NCBI GenBank assembly: GCA_955652155.1
Contig: CATPAT010000151.1
Coordinates: forward strand, 1 to 13,359
Length of the DNA: 13,359 nucleotides
Origin: an uncultured Chthoniobacterales bacterium
Lineage (GTDB): Bacteria > Verrucomicrobiota > Verrucomicrobiia > Chthoniobacterales > UBA10450
Reading direction: 5' to 3'
Numbering within the stretch: the first letter of the stretch is position 1; each line of letters starts with the position of its first letter. The notes beneath the pieces were generated by a model. That model did not search any database and was not told where the DNA came from. It was given only the letters and a program-made list of their open reading frames with translations. This document shows positions 1-7,227 of the stretch, in pieces. The position numbers and the translations under genes are program-made.

Positions 1-228
1 GCGACGTTTCTCCGTGGCGCGCGCCATGTACTCCATCTCACCATGCGCGCCTTCATCCAACCAATCGTCGAATTCGTCGGCATGGGCTGGGGTAGAACAC
101 GCGGCGATGCGACACGAATCAAAGCCGAGCTCTCGCGCAAAAACGACCAATCGCTGTTTGAGTTCCGTTCGTGTTGTAGCGGCCGCCGTCCCCGGCGGCA
201 GATCTTTCAAATAAGCAGTCGCATTCAT
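1..228 (-). CDS. queG: Epoxyqueuosine reductase QueG, N-terminal part (cut by window edge)
   Basis: QueG is a cobalamin- and [4Fe-4S]-dependent enzyme that reduces epoxyqueuosine to queuosine in the wobble position of certain tRNAs; it acts in the cytoplasm. Only the first 76 codons lie in the window. They include LKQRLVVFARELGFDSCRIA (residues 23-42) and, further on, DWLDEGAHGEMEYMAR, which match the typical QueG start (a helix, a GFD...GIA segment, then W...G.HG.M.YM). The cobalamin and iron-sulfur parts lie beyond position 1. The ATG at 228-226 shares one base with the aroK stop (TAATG), so translation is probably coupled to aroK. The assignment rests on the N-terminus alone, but the HGEMEYM motif is quite specific. 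Confidence 0.82.
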   Translation of the reverse strand, partial: MNATAYLKDLPPGTAAATTRTELKQRLVVFARELGFDSCRIAACSTPAHADEFDDWLDEGAHGEMEYMARATEKRR

Positions 229-758
229 TATCGGAGCGAACTGACTTCCTCCAGCCTGTTCAAAATTGTTTCCGCAACTTCGTCATGAGTCATTGCGGAG
301 GTATCTACGCGCAAATCCGCCGTTGTGCGGTAAAGGGGTTCTCGTTCCCTTAACAAGTCTAAGAAAACGGCGCGAGGGTTCTCTTTTTGGAGCAGAGGCC
401 GATCGTTCCGCCGCGAAGCGCGCTCGAACAAGGTGGCCTCATCCGCCGTGACCCACACCACTGTCCCGAGCTGTTTCAAAAGATCGAGATTCTCCGTGCT
501 CCCGACAATTCCGCCGCCGGTCACGACAATCGCCGGCCTCTCCGGCGCCAATTTGCGGAGCACGTCTGTTTCTGCGATGCGGAATCGTTCTTCACCATGC
601 TTTCCAAAAATTTGCGCAATCGGAATGCCGAATTGGGCCACCACCATTTCGTCTGTGTCCAGGCGAGCCAGCCCCGTCCGTTGTTGCAGACAACGGCCGA
701 CGGAAGATTTCCCGGCTCCCATCATTCCGATAAGAACAATCGATTTGGCCGCGTTCAC
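228..758 (-). CDS. aroK: Shikimate kinase
   Basis: Phosphorylates shikimate to shikimate-3-phosphate with ATP, the fifth step of the chorismate pathway. Numbered from the GTG start (176 aa, normal for AroK), the protein has the P-loop GMMGAGKSS at 11-19, the shikimate-binding DTD at 34-36, Arg58 in EERFR, the GGG motif at 81-83, the lid Arg in RNDRPLL near 120, and the RxxxY motif at 139-143. The frame stays open up to an ATG at 824, but the extra residues are a translation of the TTGGAGCTT repeat and have no AroK homology. I therefore prefer the GTG at 758-756 (MNAAKSIVLIGMMGAGK); no strong ribosome binding site decides it. The stop overlaps the queG start by one base. The divergent neighbour is purE. 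Confidence 0.93.
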   Translation of the reverse strand: MNAAKSIVLIGMMGAGKSSVGRCLQQRTGLARLDTDEMVVAQFGIPIAQIFGKHGEERFRIAETDVLRKLAPERPAIVVTGGGIVGSTENLDLLKQLGTVVWVTADEATLFERASRRNDRPLLQKENPRAVFLDLLREREPLYRTTADLRVDTSAMTHDEVAETILNRLEEVSSLR

Positions 759-783
759 GGCACAATATTGTCGCGCTGCGCGA

Positions 784-910
784 AAGCTCCAAATCCCAAG
801 ATCCAACATCCAAAAAAGCGTCAATCTCCAGTACTCAAACGGCTCGCCTCTGTTTTGGAGCTTGATAAGTTGGAGCTTCTTTGGAGCTTGAGTGTTGGAA
901 ATTGGAGTTT
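784..910. repeat. TTGGAGCTT inverted/tandem repeat element in the aroK-purE gap
   Basis: TTGGAGCTT occurs exactly at 855-863, 870-878 and 881-889, with degenerate copies at 895-903 (TTGGAAATT) and 902-910 (TTGGAGTTT). The reverse complement AAGCTCCAA is at 784-792, followed by related ATCCAA and AATCTCCA segments. The element is thus an imperfect inverted repeat of about 125 bp that fills most of the 168-nt divergent gap. Similar TTGGAGCTT-like strings are, from memory, scattered between genes in Verrucomicrobiota genomes. It must hold or lie next to the promoters of both aroK and purE, but I cannot assign -35/-10 boxes with confidence. Confidence 0.75.
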
Positions 911-926
911 TGTAAGAACTGACGTT

Positions 927-1424
927 ATGTCGCCGCGAAAATCTTCAGTGCTGGTCGCCGTTGTGATGGGGAGTAAGTCGGATTGGGAGACGATGCGTCA
1001 CGCCGTGGAAACGCTCGACGAACTCGGCGTGACTAACGAATCGCGCGTCCTCTCGGCGCACCGAACGCCGGACGCAACCGCCGATTTCGCGCGCAACGCG
1101 GGCGAGCGCGGACTTCGTGTCATCATTGCGGGCGCTGGCGGCGCTGCGCATTTGGCCGGAGTCATTGCCGCGCACACCGTGCTGCCGGTGCTTGGCGTTC
1201 CGATCCAGTCAAAGCTCCAGGGTCTCGATTCGCTTTTGTCCACCGCCCAAATGCCGGGCGGAATTCCGGTCGGCACACTCGCGATTGGCGATGCCGGGGC
1301 AAAAAACGCTGCCCTGCTCGCGGCTGCAATCATCGCTACCAGCGATAAAAAGCTGCGCCAAAAATTGGAAGCATATCGCAAGCAGCAATCCGACAGCGTT
1401 CTCTCCGTGAAACTGCCGAAGTGA
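927..1424 (+). CDS. purE: N5-carboxyaminoimidazole ribonucleotide mutase (class I PurE)
   Basis: Converts N5-CAIR to CAIR in de novo purine synthesis. The 165-aa product shows the PurE signatures in order: VVMGSKSDWETM (12-23), SAHRTP (43-48, with the catalytic His45), the glycine-rich AGAGGAAHLAGV (68-79), and AQMPGGIPVGTLAIG (107-121). Length and motifs fit the bacterial class I mutase, which works with PurK; no purK is in this window. The ATG at 927 places the first beta strand at the usual distance. The same frame is open upstream to 387, but that part lies antisense to aroK and is not coding. No clear Shine-Dalgarno precedes the ATG. The stop TGA overlaps the GTG start of the next gene (GTGA), so the two are probably co-translated. 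Confidence 0.95.
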   Translation: MSPRKSSVLVAVVMGSKSDWETMRHAVETLDELGVTNESRVLSAHRTPDATADFARNAGERGLRVIIAGAGGAAHLAGVIAAHTVLPVLGVPIQSKLQGLDSLLSTAQMPGGIPVGTLAIGDAGAKNAALLAAAIIATSDKKLRQKLEAYRKQQSDSVLSVKLPK

Positions 1425-2383
1425 AGACGGAAATTTCAACCGACCGCAACGCGGCGGTTGAATTGCTGCGCAAGGGCGAAGCGCTCGCGTTGCCGACCGA
1501 AACCGTTTACGGGCTGGCCGCCGATGCGTTGAACCCAATTGCTGTCGCCAAAATTTTCGAAGCAAAGGGACGTCCGCGTTTCGACCCGCTCATCGTCCAT
1601 CTTCCGGATCATGATTGGTTGGAAAAAATTGCCGCGCTTCCAGCGTCTGATCGACAACTGGTTTTCCAGCTCGGCGAAAAATTCTGGCCCGGCCCATTCA
1701 CAATGGTTTTGCCGAAACGAGAGATTGTTCCGGAAATTGTCACGGCGGGTTTGAAGACAATTGCTGTCCGAATCAGTGCGCATCCAGTCTTCGCCGAAAC
1801 CATTCGCGCATTCGGAAAACCGCTCGCTGCGCCCAGCGCCAATCGCTTCGGTCGAATCAGTCCGACAATGGCGAAGCACGTCCTGGACGAGCTCGACGGA
1901 CACATTCCGCTCATCATCGATGACGGTCCGACAACGCACGGAATTGAATCCACGATTGTCGCGGTTCACGACGCCAAGATCGACATCTTGCGGCGGGGAC
2001 CGGTCACATCGGAACAATTGTCGGCATTCGGTAAAGTCGATATTGCGAAAGAGCGGGAGAAAATTTCTGCGCCCGGACAATTGCCGTCACACTACGCGCC
2101 CAAAACGCCATTGCGTATTGTTGATGATTTAAAATCGTTCGCGCCGGAAAGGAACGAGCGTTGCGCATTGCTCGCGTGGAATCCAGTTAAGAACGACGAG
2201 CGTTTCGGTGCTGTTCGAAATTTGAGTGAGAAACAGGATCTCCGCGAAGCGGCCGCGAATTTGTTTCGTTATCTGCGCGAGCTCGACGAGCTCGATCTCG
2301 ATCTTATCGTTGCAGAACGAGTTCCTGGGCAGGGACTCGGGGCTGCGATTTTGGATCGGTTGCAGCGCGCGTCGCACGCTTAG
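1421..2383 (+). CDS. sua5: L-threonylcarbamoyladenylate synthase, Sua5 type (two-domain)
   Basis: Makes threonylcarbamoyl-AMP from threonine, bicarbonate and ATP, the first step of the t6A modification at tRNA position 37. At 320 aa it is the long Sua5/YwlC form. The YrdC domain comes first, with PTETVYGL (25-32), KGRPRFDP (49-56), WPGPFT (89-94), the SAN motif (139-141) and ESTIV (176-180). A linker of the form xPGxxxxHYAP follows (217-227), then a C-terminal Sua5 domain ending in ERVPGQGLGAAILDRL, a conserved-looking terminus. The start is GTG at 1421, giving a 4-nt overlap with purE. The last 80 nt are also the 3' end of pyrG on the other strand, so there is no room for a terminator between them. 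Confidence 0.94.
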   Translation: MKTEISTDRNAAVELLRKGEALALPTETVYGLAADALNPIAVAKIFEAKGRPRFDPLIVHLPDHDWLEKIAALPASDRQLVFQLGEKFWPGPFTMVLPKREIVPEIVTAGLKTIAVRISAHPVFAETIRAFGKPLAAPSANRFGRISPTMAKHVLDELDGHIPLIIDDGPTTHGIESTIVAVHDAKIDILRRGPVTSEQLSAFGKVDIAKEREKISAPGQLPSHYAPKTPLRIVDDLKSFAPERNERCALLAWNPVKNDERFGAVRNLSEKQDLREAAANLFRYLRELDELDLDLIVAERVPGQGLGAAILDRLQRASHA

Positions 2384-3980
2384 GATCGAACGCAAGACAG
2401 GCTTGAATGAAACCTTTGAAGAGCGGGTGCGGCTTGTTCGGTTTGCTTTGAAATTCCGGGTGATATTGGCAGCCGACGAAATAAGGATGATCCCGAAGCT
2501 CAATTAATTCCGCCAGCGTGCCATCCGGAGACGTTCCGGAAATGACGAAGCCTTTTTCGTTCATCCGGTCGCGATATTTCATGTTGAACTCGTAACGGTG
2601 CCGGTGCCGCTCCATCACTTCGGGCTGGCCGTAGATTTTTTCGGCCAGCGTTCCTTTCGCGATCTTTGTCGGCCACGTTCCGAGTCGCATGCTCGCGCCT
2701 TTGCTGTGAATCTTTTCCCGCTGCTCCTCGAGCAATGAAATGACTGGATCGGGTGTGTCCGGATCGAATTCCGTGCTATTTGCTTTTTCAATTCCGCAAA
2801 CGTCTCTCGCGAATTCGATCGTTGCCACCTGCATGCCAAGACAGAGCCCGAGATACGGAATCCCATTCTCGCGAGCGTAACGCGCCGCTTTAATTTTTCC
2901 TTCGACGCCGCGCTCTCCGAATCCGCCAGGAATTAAAACACCGACGACATCTTTGAGCTGGGTGCCGACGCGGTCCAGCAGCGATTCGGCATCGACCAGT
3001 TTCAAATCGATCCCACAATCCTGACTCGCCGCCGCATGAGTGAGCGATTCGTAAATGCTTTTGTAAGCGTCCTGTAAATGAATGTACTTTCCGACGACCG
3101 CGATCTTGACTCGCTTTTGCGGACTGATCACGCAATCGACAAATTTTTTCCAATTGGTCAGGTCCGGTTCCGGAGTTTTCAGTTGCAACAGATCGCAAAC
3201 GAGTTTGTCCAACCCCTCTTCGTGCAACATCAACGGAACTTCATAAACCGTGTGCTCGACATCGCGCGCTTCGATCACTGCTTTTTCCGAGACGCTGCAA
3301 AACATCGACAACTTCTGTCGCAATTCGCGGTCGATCGATTTCTCGCTGCGGCAAATTAGGACCTGCGGTTGCAAGCCGATCTCGCGCAATTTGGCGACGC
3401 TTTGCTGCGTCGGTTTCGTTTTCAACTCCGCCGCCGCTTTGATGTAGGGAACGAGCGTGACGTGCACGTTCACCACGTTCTGGCTCCCGACTTCGAGAAT
3501 GAATTGCCGAATCGCTTCCAGAAATGGCAGGCCCTCGATGTCACCGGTCGTGCCGCCGATTTCGGTAATGACAACGTCGTACTTCGTTTCGTCGGAGATC
3601 TCGCGAATCCGATCTTTGATCACGTCGGTGACATGGGGAATCACCTGCACCGTTTTCCCGAGGTAATCGCCGCGGCGTTCTTTTAAGATGACGCTCTCGT
3701 AAACCTGACCGCTGGTGAGATTGTTGTGGCGCGAGAGAACGCAATTGGTGAAGCGCTCGTAATGTCCGAGATCAAGGTCGGTCTCGGCGCCGTCGTTCAG
3801 CACGTAAACTTCACCGTGCTGGAACGGATTCATCGTTCCAGGATCGACATTGAGATAGGGATCGAACTTTTGCAGAACGACCCTCAAGCCGCGCGCTTCC
3901 AGCAGTGTCCCGAGGGAAGCAGCCGCCAAGCCTTTGCCTAACGAACTGACTACGCCGCCAGTGACGAAAATGTATTTCAT
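2304..3980 (-). CDS. pyrG: CTP synthase (glutamine-hydrolysing)
   Basis: Aminates UTP to CTP using glutamine and ATP. The 558-aa product has the synthetase domain first (GGVVSSLGKG at 8-17, DPYLNVDPGTMNPFQHGEV at 40-58, EIGGTTGDIEG at 140-150). The class I glutamine amidotransferase domain follows: GGFGERG at 352-358, nucleophile Cys380 in GLCLGMQ, and the dyad His507/Glu509 in QYHPEF. The family normally ends just after HPLFKGFI; here about 27 further residues follow, and these are almost exactly the part overlapping sua5. The start ATG at 3980 overlaps the kdsB stop (ATGA). Coupling to kdsB is sensible because KdsB consumes CTP. This is the last gene of the rfaE1-gmhB-kdsB-pyrG operon. Confidence 0.97.
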   Translation of the reverse strand: MKYIFVTGGVVSSLGKGLAAASLGTLLEARGLRVVLQKFDPYLNVDPGTMNPFQHGEVYVLNDGAETDLDLGHYERFTNCVLSRHNNLTSGQVYESVILKERRGDYLGKTVQVIPHVTDVIKDRIREISDETKYDVVITEIGGTTGDIEGLPFLEAIRQFILEVGSQNVVNVHVTLVPYIKAAAELKTKPTQQSVAKLREIGLQPQVLICRSEKSIDRELRQKLSMFCSVSEKAVIEARDVEHTVYEVPLMLHEEGLDKLVCDLLQLKTPEPDLTNWKKFVDCVISPQKRVKIAVVGKYIHLQDAYKSIYESLTHAAASQDCGIDLKLVDAESLLDRVGTQLKDVVGVLIPGGFGERGVEGKIKAARYARENGIPYLGLCLGMQVATIEFARDVCGIEKANSTEFDPDTPDPVISLLEEQREKIHSKGASMRLGTWPTKIAKGTLAEKIYGQPEVMERHRHRYEFNMKYRDRMNEKGFVISGTSPDGTLAELIELRDHPYFVGCQYHPEFQSKPNKPHPLFKGFIQACLAFDPKRATRAATDPKSQPRVPAQELVLQR

Positions 3981-4729
3981 CGAGAGACTCCCCGGCGTTT
4001 TGCGCGAGCCAGTTTTTGCTCGAGCGCTTTTGCGTCTGCCGGCGTGTCTACGCCAGGCGATCCATGTTTCGTGACGAGCACATGAACCTTTACACCATTT
4101 TCAAGAGCGCGCAATTGCTCGAGTGACTCTGCGCGCTCCAACGGTGTCGGTTTCCACCTCACGAAATCCAACAGCGCCTTGCGGCGAAAACCATAAATAC
4201 CTTGATGCCGCAAATACTTTATCGGGGCAGTGCAATTGCGAGGAAAAGGGACCGCGTAGCGCGAGAAGTAAAGCGCGTTGTCGTGGAGATCGACAATCAC
4301 CTTGACTTGATGCGGCGACGAAGCTTCGGCAGCGTTCTCGAACGGATGCGCAGCGGTCACGATGTCGATCGTGCGATCGGAACGCAGCGTTTCTACGAAG
4401 CGATCGAGCAGAGCCGGCTCGGTCAGCGGCTCGTCGCCCTGGATATTTATAACAAGACCAAACTGTCTGGCTTTCCGGGCGACTTCGGCAATTCGATCGG
4501 TCCCGCTTTGGTGCTTCGGCGAGGTCATCGCCACCTCCGCGCCCCAAGCGAAAGCCGCTTTGGCAATCCGCATGTCATCGGTGGCGATGATGATCGCATC
4601 CAATTTCTTCGCGCGACGACAACGTTCCCAGACGTGTCGAAGAAGCGGTTTGTTTGCAATGAGATGCAGCGGTTTTCCCGGGAAACGCGTAGACTGCCAT
4701 CGTGCCGGAATAATCCCAACAGCCTTCAT
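3977..4729 (-). CDS. kdsB: 3-deoxy-manno-octulosonate cytidylyltransferase (CMP-KDO synthetase)
   Basis: Activates KDO with CTP to CMP-KDO, the donor for the first sugar added to lipid A. The 250-aa protein has the nucleotide-binding N-terminus IPARWQSTRFPGKPL (7-21), SGTDR (75-79), NIQGDEP (95-101), YFSR (154-157) and, near the end, SPGVDTP (224-230), all diagnostic of KdsB rather than other cytidylyltransferases. It starts at ATG 4729, overlapping gmhB by 4 nt, and its TGA overlaps the pyrG ATG by 4 nt, so translational coupling through the operon is likely. It implies a Gram-negative outer membrane with KDO-containing LPS. No kdsA, kdsC or kdsD lies in the window. Confidence 0.96.
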   Translation of the reverse strand: MKAVGIIPARWQSTRFPGKPLHLIANKPLLRHVWERCRRAKKLDAIIIATDDMRIAKAAFAWGAEVAMTSPKHQSGTDRIAEVARKARQFGLVINIQGDEPLTEPALLDRFVETLRSDRTIDIVTAAHPFENAAEASSPHQVKVIVDLHDNALYFSRYAVPFPRNCTAPIKYLRHQGIYGFRRKALLDFVRWKPTPLERAESLEQLRALENGVKVHVLVTKHGSPGVDTPADAKALEQKLARAKRRGVSR

Positions 4730-5268
4730 TTTGTCGCCTTCAGGATGATTTCGGCGCCAGCCGGGAGATCTTCGGCAACCCAGTCGGCGCAGCTTCCGTC
4801 GGTCATTTTGTCGAAGCCGGTCCGAACGCGGATCGCGCGGACACCGGCGTTATGGGCGCATTCAGCGTCGATCTCCTTGTCCCCGATGAGAAACGAATGC
4901 CCAAGATCGACATCGTGGTCGCGGGCCGCTTCAAGAACCATCCCCGGCGCCGGCTTCCGGCATTTTGAAGGCTCACGCGGCGGATCGGGACAGAAATAGG
5001 TAGCGTCGATCAAATTGTTTCCGAGCTGGCGCGAAACCTCCGCCTCGACCGCGCGATATTGTTTTTCGGTGAAAAAACCGCGCCCGATCCCGCTTTGATT
5101 AGTGATGACGATGATTTTGTATCCAGCTTTTTTCAGCCGGCTTAATGCCGCAGCGGCTCCCTCGAAAATCTGAACTTGTTTCGGATCGGAGCAGTAATCG
5201 GCGTCGCGCATAATGGTGCCGTCGCGATCGATGAACACAGCGCGGGACTTCGCTCTAGTCGAAGTCAT
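4726..5268 (-). CDS. gmhB: D-glycero-beta-D-manno-heptose-1,7-bisphosphate 7-phosphatase (HAD family)
   Basis: Removes the 7-phosphate from heptose-1,7-bisphosphate in the ADP-heptose pathway of the LPS inner core. The 180-aa protein has HAD motif I DRDGT (14-18, nucleophile Asp14 and acid/base Asp16), motif II TNQSGIGRG (56-64), CRKPAPGM (103-110) around the motif III lysine, and IGDKEID (128-134, motif IV). The loop before CRKP is short: Cys93 and Cys103 are kept, but the His and the other Cys of the Cys-His...Cys-Cys zinc site of the E. coli enzyme are Asp95 and Ser101. The ATG at 5268 overlaps rfaE1 by 14 nt; the stop overlaps kdsB by 4 nt. The context with rfaE1 and kdsB favours GmhB over the related histidinol-phosphatase domain. 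Confidence 0.9.
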   Translation of the reverse strand: MTSTRAKSRAVFIDRDGTIMRDADYCSDPKQVQIFEGAAAALSRLKKAGYKIIVITNQSGIGRGFFTEKQYRAVEAEVSRQLGNNLIDATYFCPDPPREPSKCRKPAPGMVLEAARDHDVDLGHSFLIGDKEIDAECAHNAGVRAIRVRTGFDKMTDGSCADWVAEDLPAGAEIILKATK

Positions 5269-6262
5269 GTTCGAAGCTCGAAATCAGTTCGTCGCGGGTG
5301 ACAGTTGCGGTGCCCAGTTTTCCGACAACTACGGCGCTGGCGTGATTGGCGATTTGCGCGGCTTCGAGCGGCGTTGCGTTGCAAACCAGCGCGAGCGTGA
5401 ACATCGCGATGGCGGTGTCGCCCGCGCCCGACACATCGAAAACATCTCGCGCCTTCGTCGGAATGTGATGCGGGCGTTTGCCTTTCTCGAAAAACATCAT
5501 CCCATGTTCGCCGAGAGTGACGAGGAGGTATTGCACGCCCCATTTTTGAAGAAGTTCCTTTCCGGCAAGGACAAGATCGACATCTTTTTTTGGCGATACG
5601 TCGAAATCGCGGCTTGCAATTCCGGCGGCGAGAAATGCTTCTGCCCGGTTGGGTTTCACCGCCGTCATTCCGGTCCAGTCGATCAAGTTGTGCGGATTCG
5701 GGTCGGCCGTAACGATTTTCTTGGCCGCGCGGGCCTGGCGCGCGATTTGTGAGATCAGCTCGCGGGTTAAGAACCCTTTGCCGTAATCTTCGAAGATGAT
5801 CGCATCAATCTCACCCAGTCGTTTTCCGACCGCAGCCACAACCTTCGCGACCTGCTTGGCCGACGGGGAAGCGACTTTTTCGCGGTCGACCCTTACCACC
5901 TGTTGGTGGCGGGCAATGATCCGCGTCTTAACAATGGTCGGGAACTTTTCGTCTTCGAGTGAATCCGAGATGTCGATCGTTCGCTCGGCCAAAAGTTCGC
6001 GGAGCTGTTGACCGCTCCGGTCTTTCCCGGTCAATCCGATCACTGAAACTCGATCGACAAGTTCGCGCAGATTGCGGGCGACATTGGCGGCGCCGCCGGG
6101 AAAGAAACTTTCGCCCGTCACCTCGACCACCGGCACCGGCGCTTCCGGCGAAATCCGGCCGACCTTGCCCCAAACAAATTCGTCGAGCATCAGATCACCA
6201 ATTACGAGAATGCGCTTGGACGCAGCCCGGTCGAGAATTAGGCGGAGCCTTTTTAAGTCCAT
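5255..6262 (-). CDS. rfaE1: D-glycero-beta-D-manno-heptose-7-phosphate kinase (PfkB family)
   Basis: Phosphorylates heptose-7-phosphate at O-1, giving the substrate of GmhB. The 335-aa protein covers only the kinase half of E. coli HldE: GDLMLDEFVWG (22-32), FFPGGAANVARNL (53-65), ADPNP (186-190), VKPNRAEA (202-209) and the PfkB signature DVSGAGDT (276-283, catalytic Asp282). There is no nucleotidyltransferase (TagD-like) domain, so the adenylyltransferase (HldC/RfaE2) must be encoded elsewhere. This is the first gene of the operon. A possible -10 (TATATT, minus strand, 6300-6295) lies upstream, but no convincing -35 goes with it. No strong ribosome binding site precedes the ATG. Confidence 0.93.
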   Translation of the reverse strand: MDLKRLRLILDRAASKRILVIGDLMLDEFVWGKVGRISPEAPVPVVEVTGESFFPGGAANVARNLRELVDRVSVIGLTGKDRSGQQLRELLAERTIDISDSLEDEKFPTIVKTRIIARHQQVVRVDREKVASPSAKQVAKVVAAVGKRLGEIDAIIFEDYGKGFLTRELISQIARQARAAKKIVTADPNPHNLIDWTGMTAVKPNRAEAFLAAGIASRDFDVSPKKDVDLVLAGKELLQKWGVQYLLVTLGEHGMMFFEKGKRPHHIPTKARDVFDVSGAGDTAIAMFTLALVCNATPLEAAQIANHASAVVVGKLGTATVTRDELISSFEHDFD

Positions 6263-6337
6263 AGGGCGGGCGACGTGCGATGGTCAGCAGAAGGAATATA
6301 CTGGCGTGATAGGCTCAAAATAGTTAGGCGCTGGGAT

Positions 6338-6366
6338 TTGTGTGGGGATGCAGTTCTGCTTAGAAT
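6338..6366 (+). promoter_or_regulatory. Possible sigma70-type promoter for the secreted-protein pair
   Basis: TTGTGT (6338-6343) and TAGAAT (6361-6366) are separated by exactly 17 nt in the 154-nt divergent gap between rfaE1 and the first hypothetical gene. The -10 matches 5 of 6 consensus bases but the -35 only 3 of 6. The start codon lies about 45 nt past the expected transcription start. This is a by-eye call only. I see nothing else definite in the gap. Confidence 0.28.
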
Positions 6367-6416
6367 GGCTTCATTAATCCTGAATACTAAGCCGAAATCA
6401 ACAGTCGAAGCTGCCG

Positions 6417-7217
6417 ATGATATCCTTTTCTAAAAGTTTGAAACTCAGCGTAATCGCGTTGCTTGGAGTAACGCTCTATGCCAGCGCCACGCCCGCGCCG
6501 CAACGAATCGACGTCAAGCAGATGTCGAAGAAAGTCGAAAATGTGGTGGTTCCTCTGCCAAATGAAATATTCGGCGCCCTCAATAAGCTCGGCTCGGTCA
6601 ACTGGCGCGAATACGTCCGGACTGAGAAAAGCAGTAACTTCACCGAACGACCGCGAATTGCGCTCCTGCTCGGGACTGTGATCGCCGATGGCTTCATCGC
6701 GGTGCAGGCGGAAGACGCTCCAGCGGTGAAGGAAATCGGGCAGCGGGTCTTGAGTTTGTCCAAAGGCATTGGCGTTGGCAATTCGATTACCCCCCACGCC
6801 AAGGCGATCACCGAGGCGGCCGACAAGCGCAAATGGGAGAATGTGCGTCAGGAACTCGATCGCACTCAAAGCAGTGTCCAAGCCGCCATGAACGAAGTGC
6901 ACGACGAAAAATTATCGCAGCTGGTCAGTCTCGGCGGCTGGCTTCGCGGCACTCAGGTGTTGAGCTCGGTCGTGACGAAACATTTTTCGGCCGATGGAGC
7001 CGAGTTGCTCCATCAACCCGATCTGCTTGTTCATTTTCAAACGCAACTTCAGGCAATGCCTGAATTTAATCTCCCGATCATCCGCGACATCCAGAGTGGT
7101 TTGGGCGAGGTGAAACCGCTGGTCGACGTCGGTTCGTCGCACATTTCGCCGGAATCAGTCCGGAGGATCAACGAGATCACAACGCGGCTAGACAACGGAA
7201 TCGTGACACGGGATTGA
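6417..7217 (+). CDS. Predicted secreted protein of unknown function
   Basis: I do not recognise this 266-aa protein. It starts with a Sec-type signal peptide: a basic start with two lysines, then a hydrophobic run LSVIALLGVTLY, then ASA before TPAPQ, with likely cleavage near residue 24. The mature part looks mostly helical, has no cysteine and no catalytic motif I can name, and has alternating hydrophobic and charged stretches (for example residues 115-170). It is probably periplasmic or outer-membrane associated. The next gene, also secreted, begins 10 nt downstream, so the two are probably co-transcribed. The ATG at 6417 is chosen because it directly precedes the signal peptide. Codon usage resembles the neighbours, and I see no sign of transfer. 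Confidence 0.8.
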   Translation: MISFSKSLKLSVIALLGVTLYASATPAPQRIDVKQMSKKVENVVVPLPNEIFGALNKLGSVNWREYVRTEKSSNFTERPRIALLLGTVIADGFIAVQAEDAPAVKEIGQRVLSLSKGIGVGNSITPHAKAITEAADKRKWENVRQELDRTQSSVQAAMNEVHDEKLSQLVSLGGWLRGTQVLSSVVTKHFSADGAELLHQPDLLVHFQTQLQAMPEFNLPIIRDIQSGLGEVKPLVDVGSSHISPESVRRINEITTRLDNGIVTRD

Positions 7218-7227
7218 GGGCGCTCCG

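Noticed and set aside
759..824. N-terminal extension of aroK from the ATG at 824
   Set aside because: It translates the TTGGAGCTT repeat and adds residues absent from shikimate kinases; the GTG at 758 fits better.
387..926. Upstream open extension of the purE frame (180 codons)
   Set aside because: It runs antisense to aroK, has no PurE homology and the family start fits the ATG at 927.
4202..4999. 265-codon plus-strand open frame antisense to kdsB and gmhB
   Set aside because: No recognisable motif; both minus-strand genes have full catalytic motif sets.
6263..6300. Promoter for the rfaE1 operon (TATATT on the minus strand at 6300-6295)
   Set aside because: The -10-like box has no acceptable -35 at 16-18 nt; TTGAGC lies only 12 nt away.
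6387..6902. 171-codon minus-strand open frame antisense to the first secreted protein
   Set aside because: The plus-strand frame is longer, has a clear signal peptide and a close co-directional partner; the minus frame has no motif.
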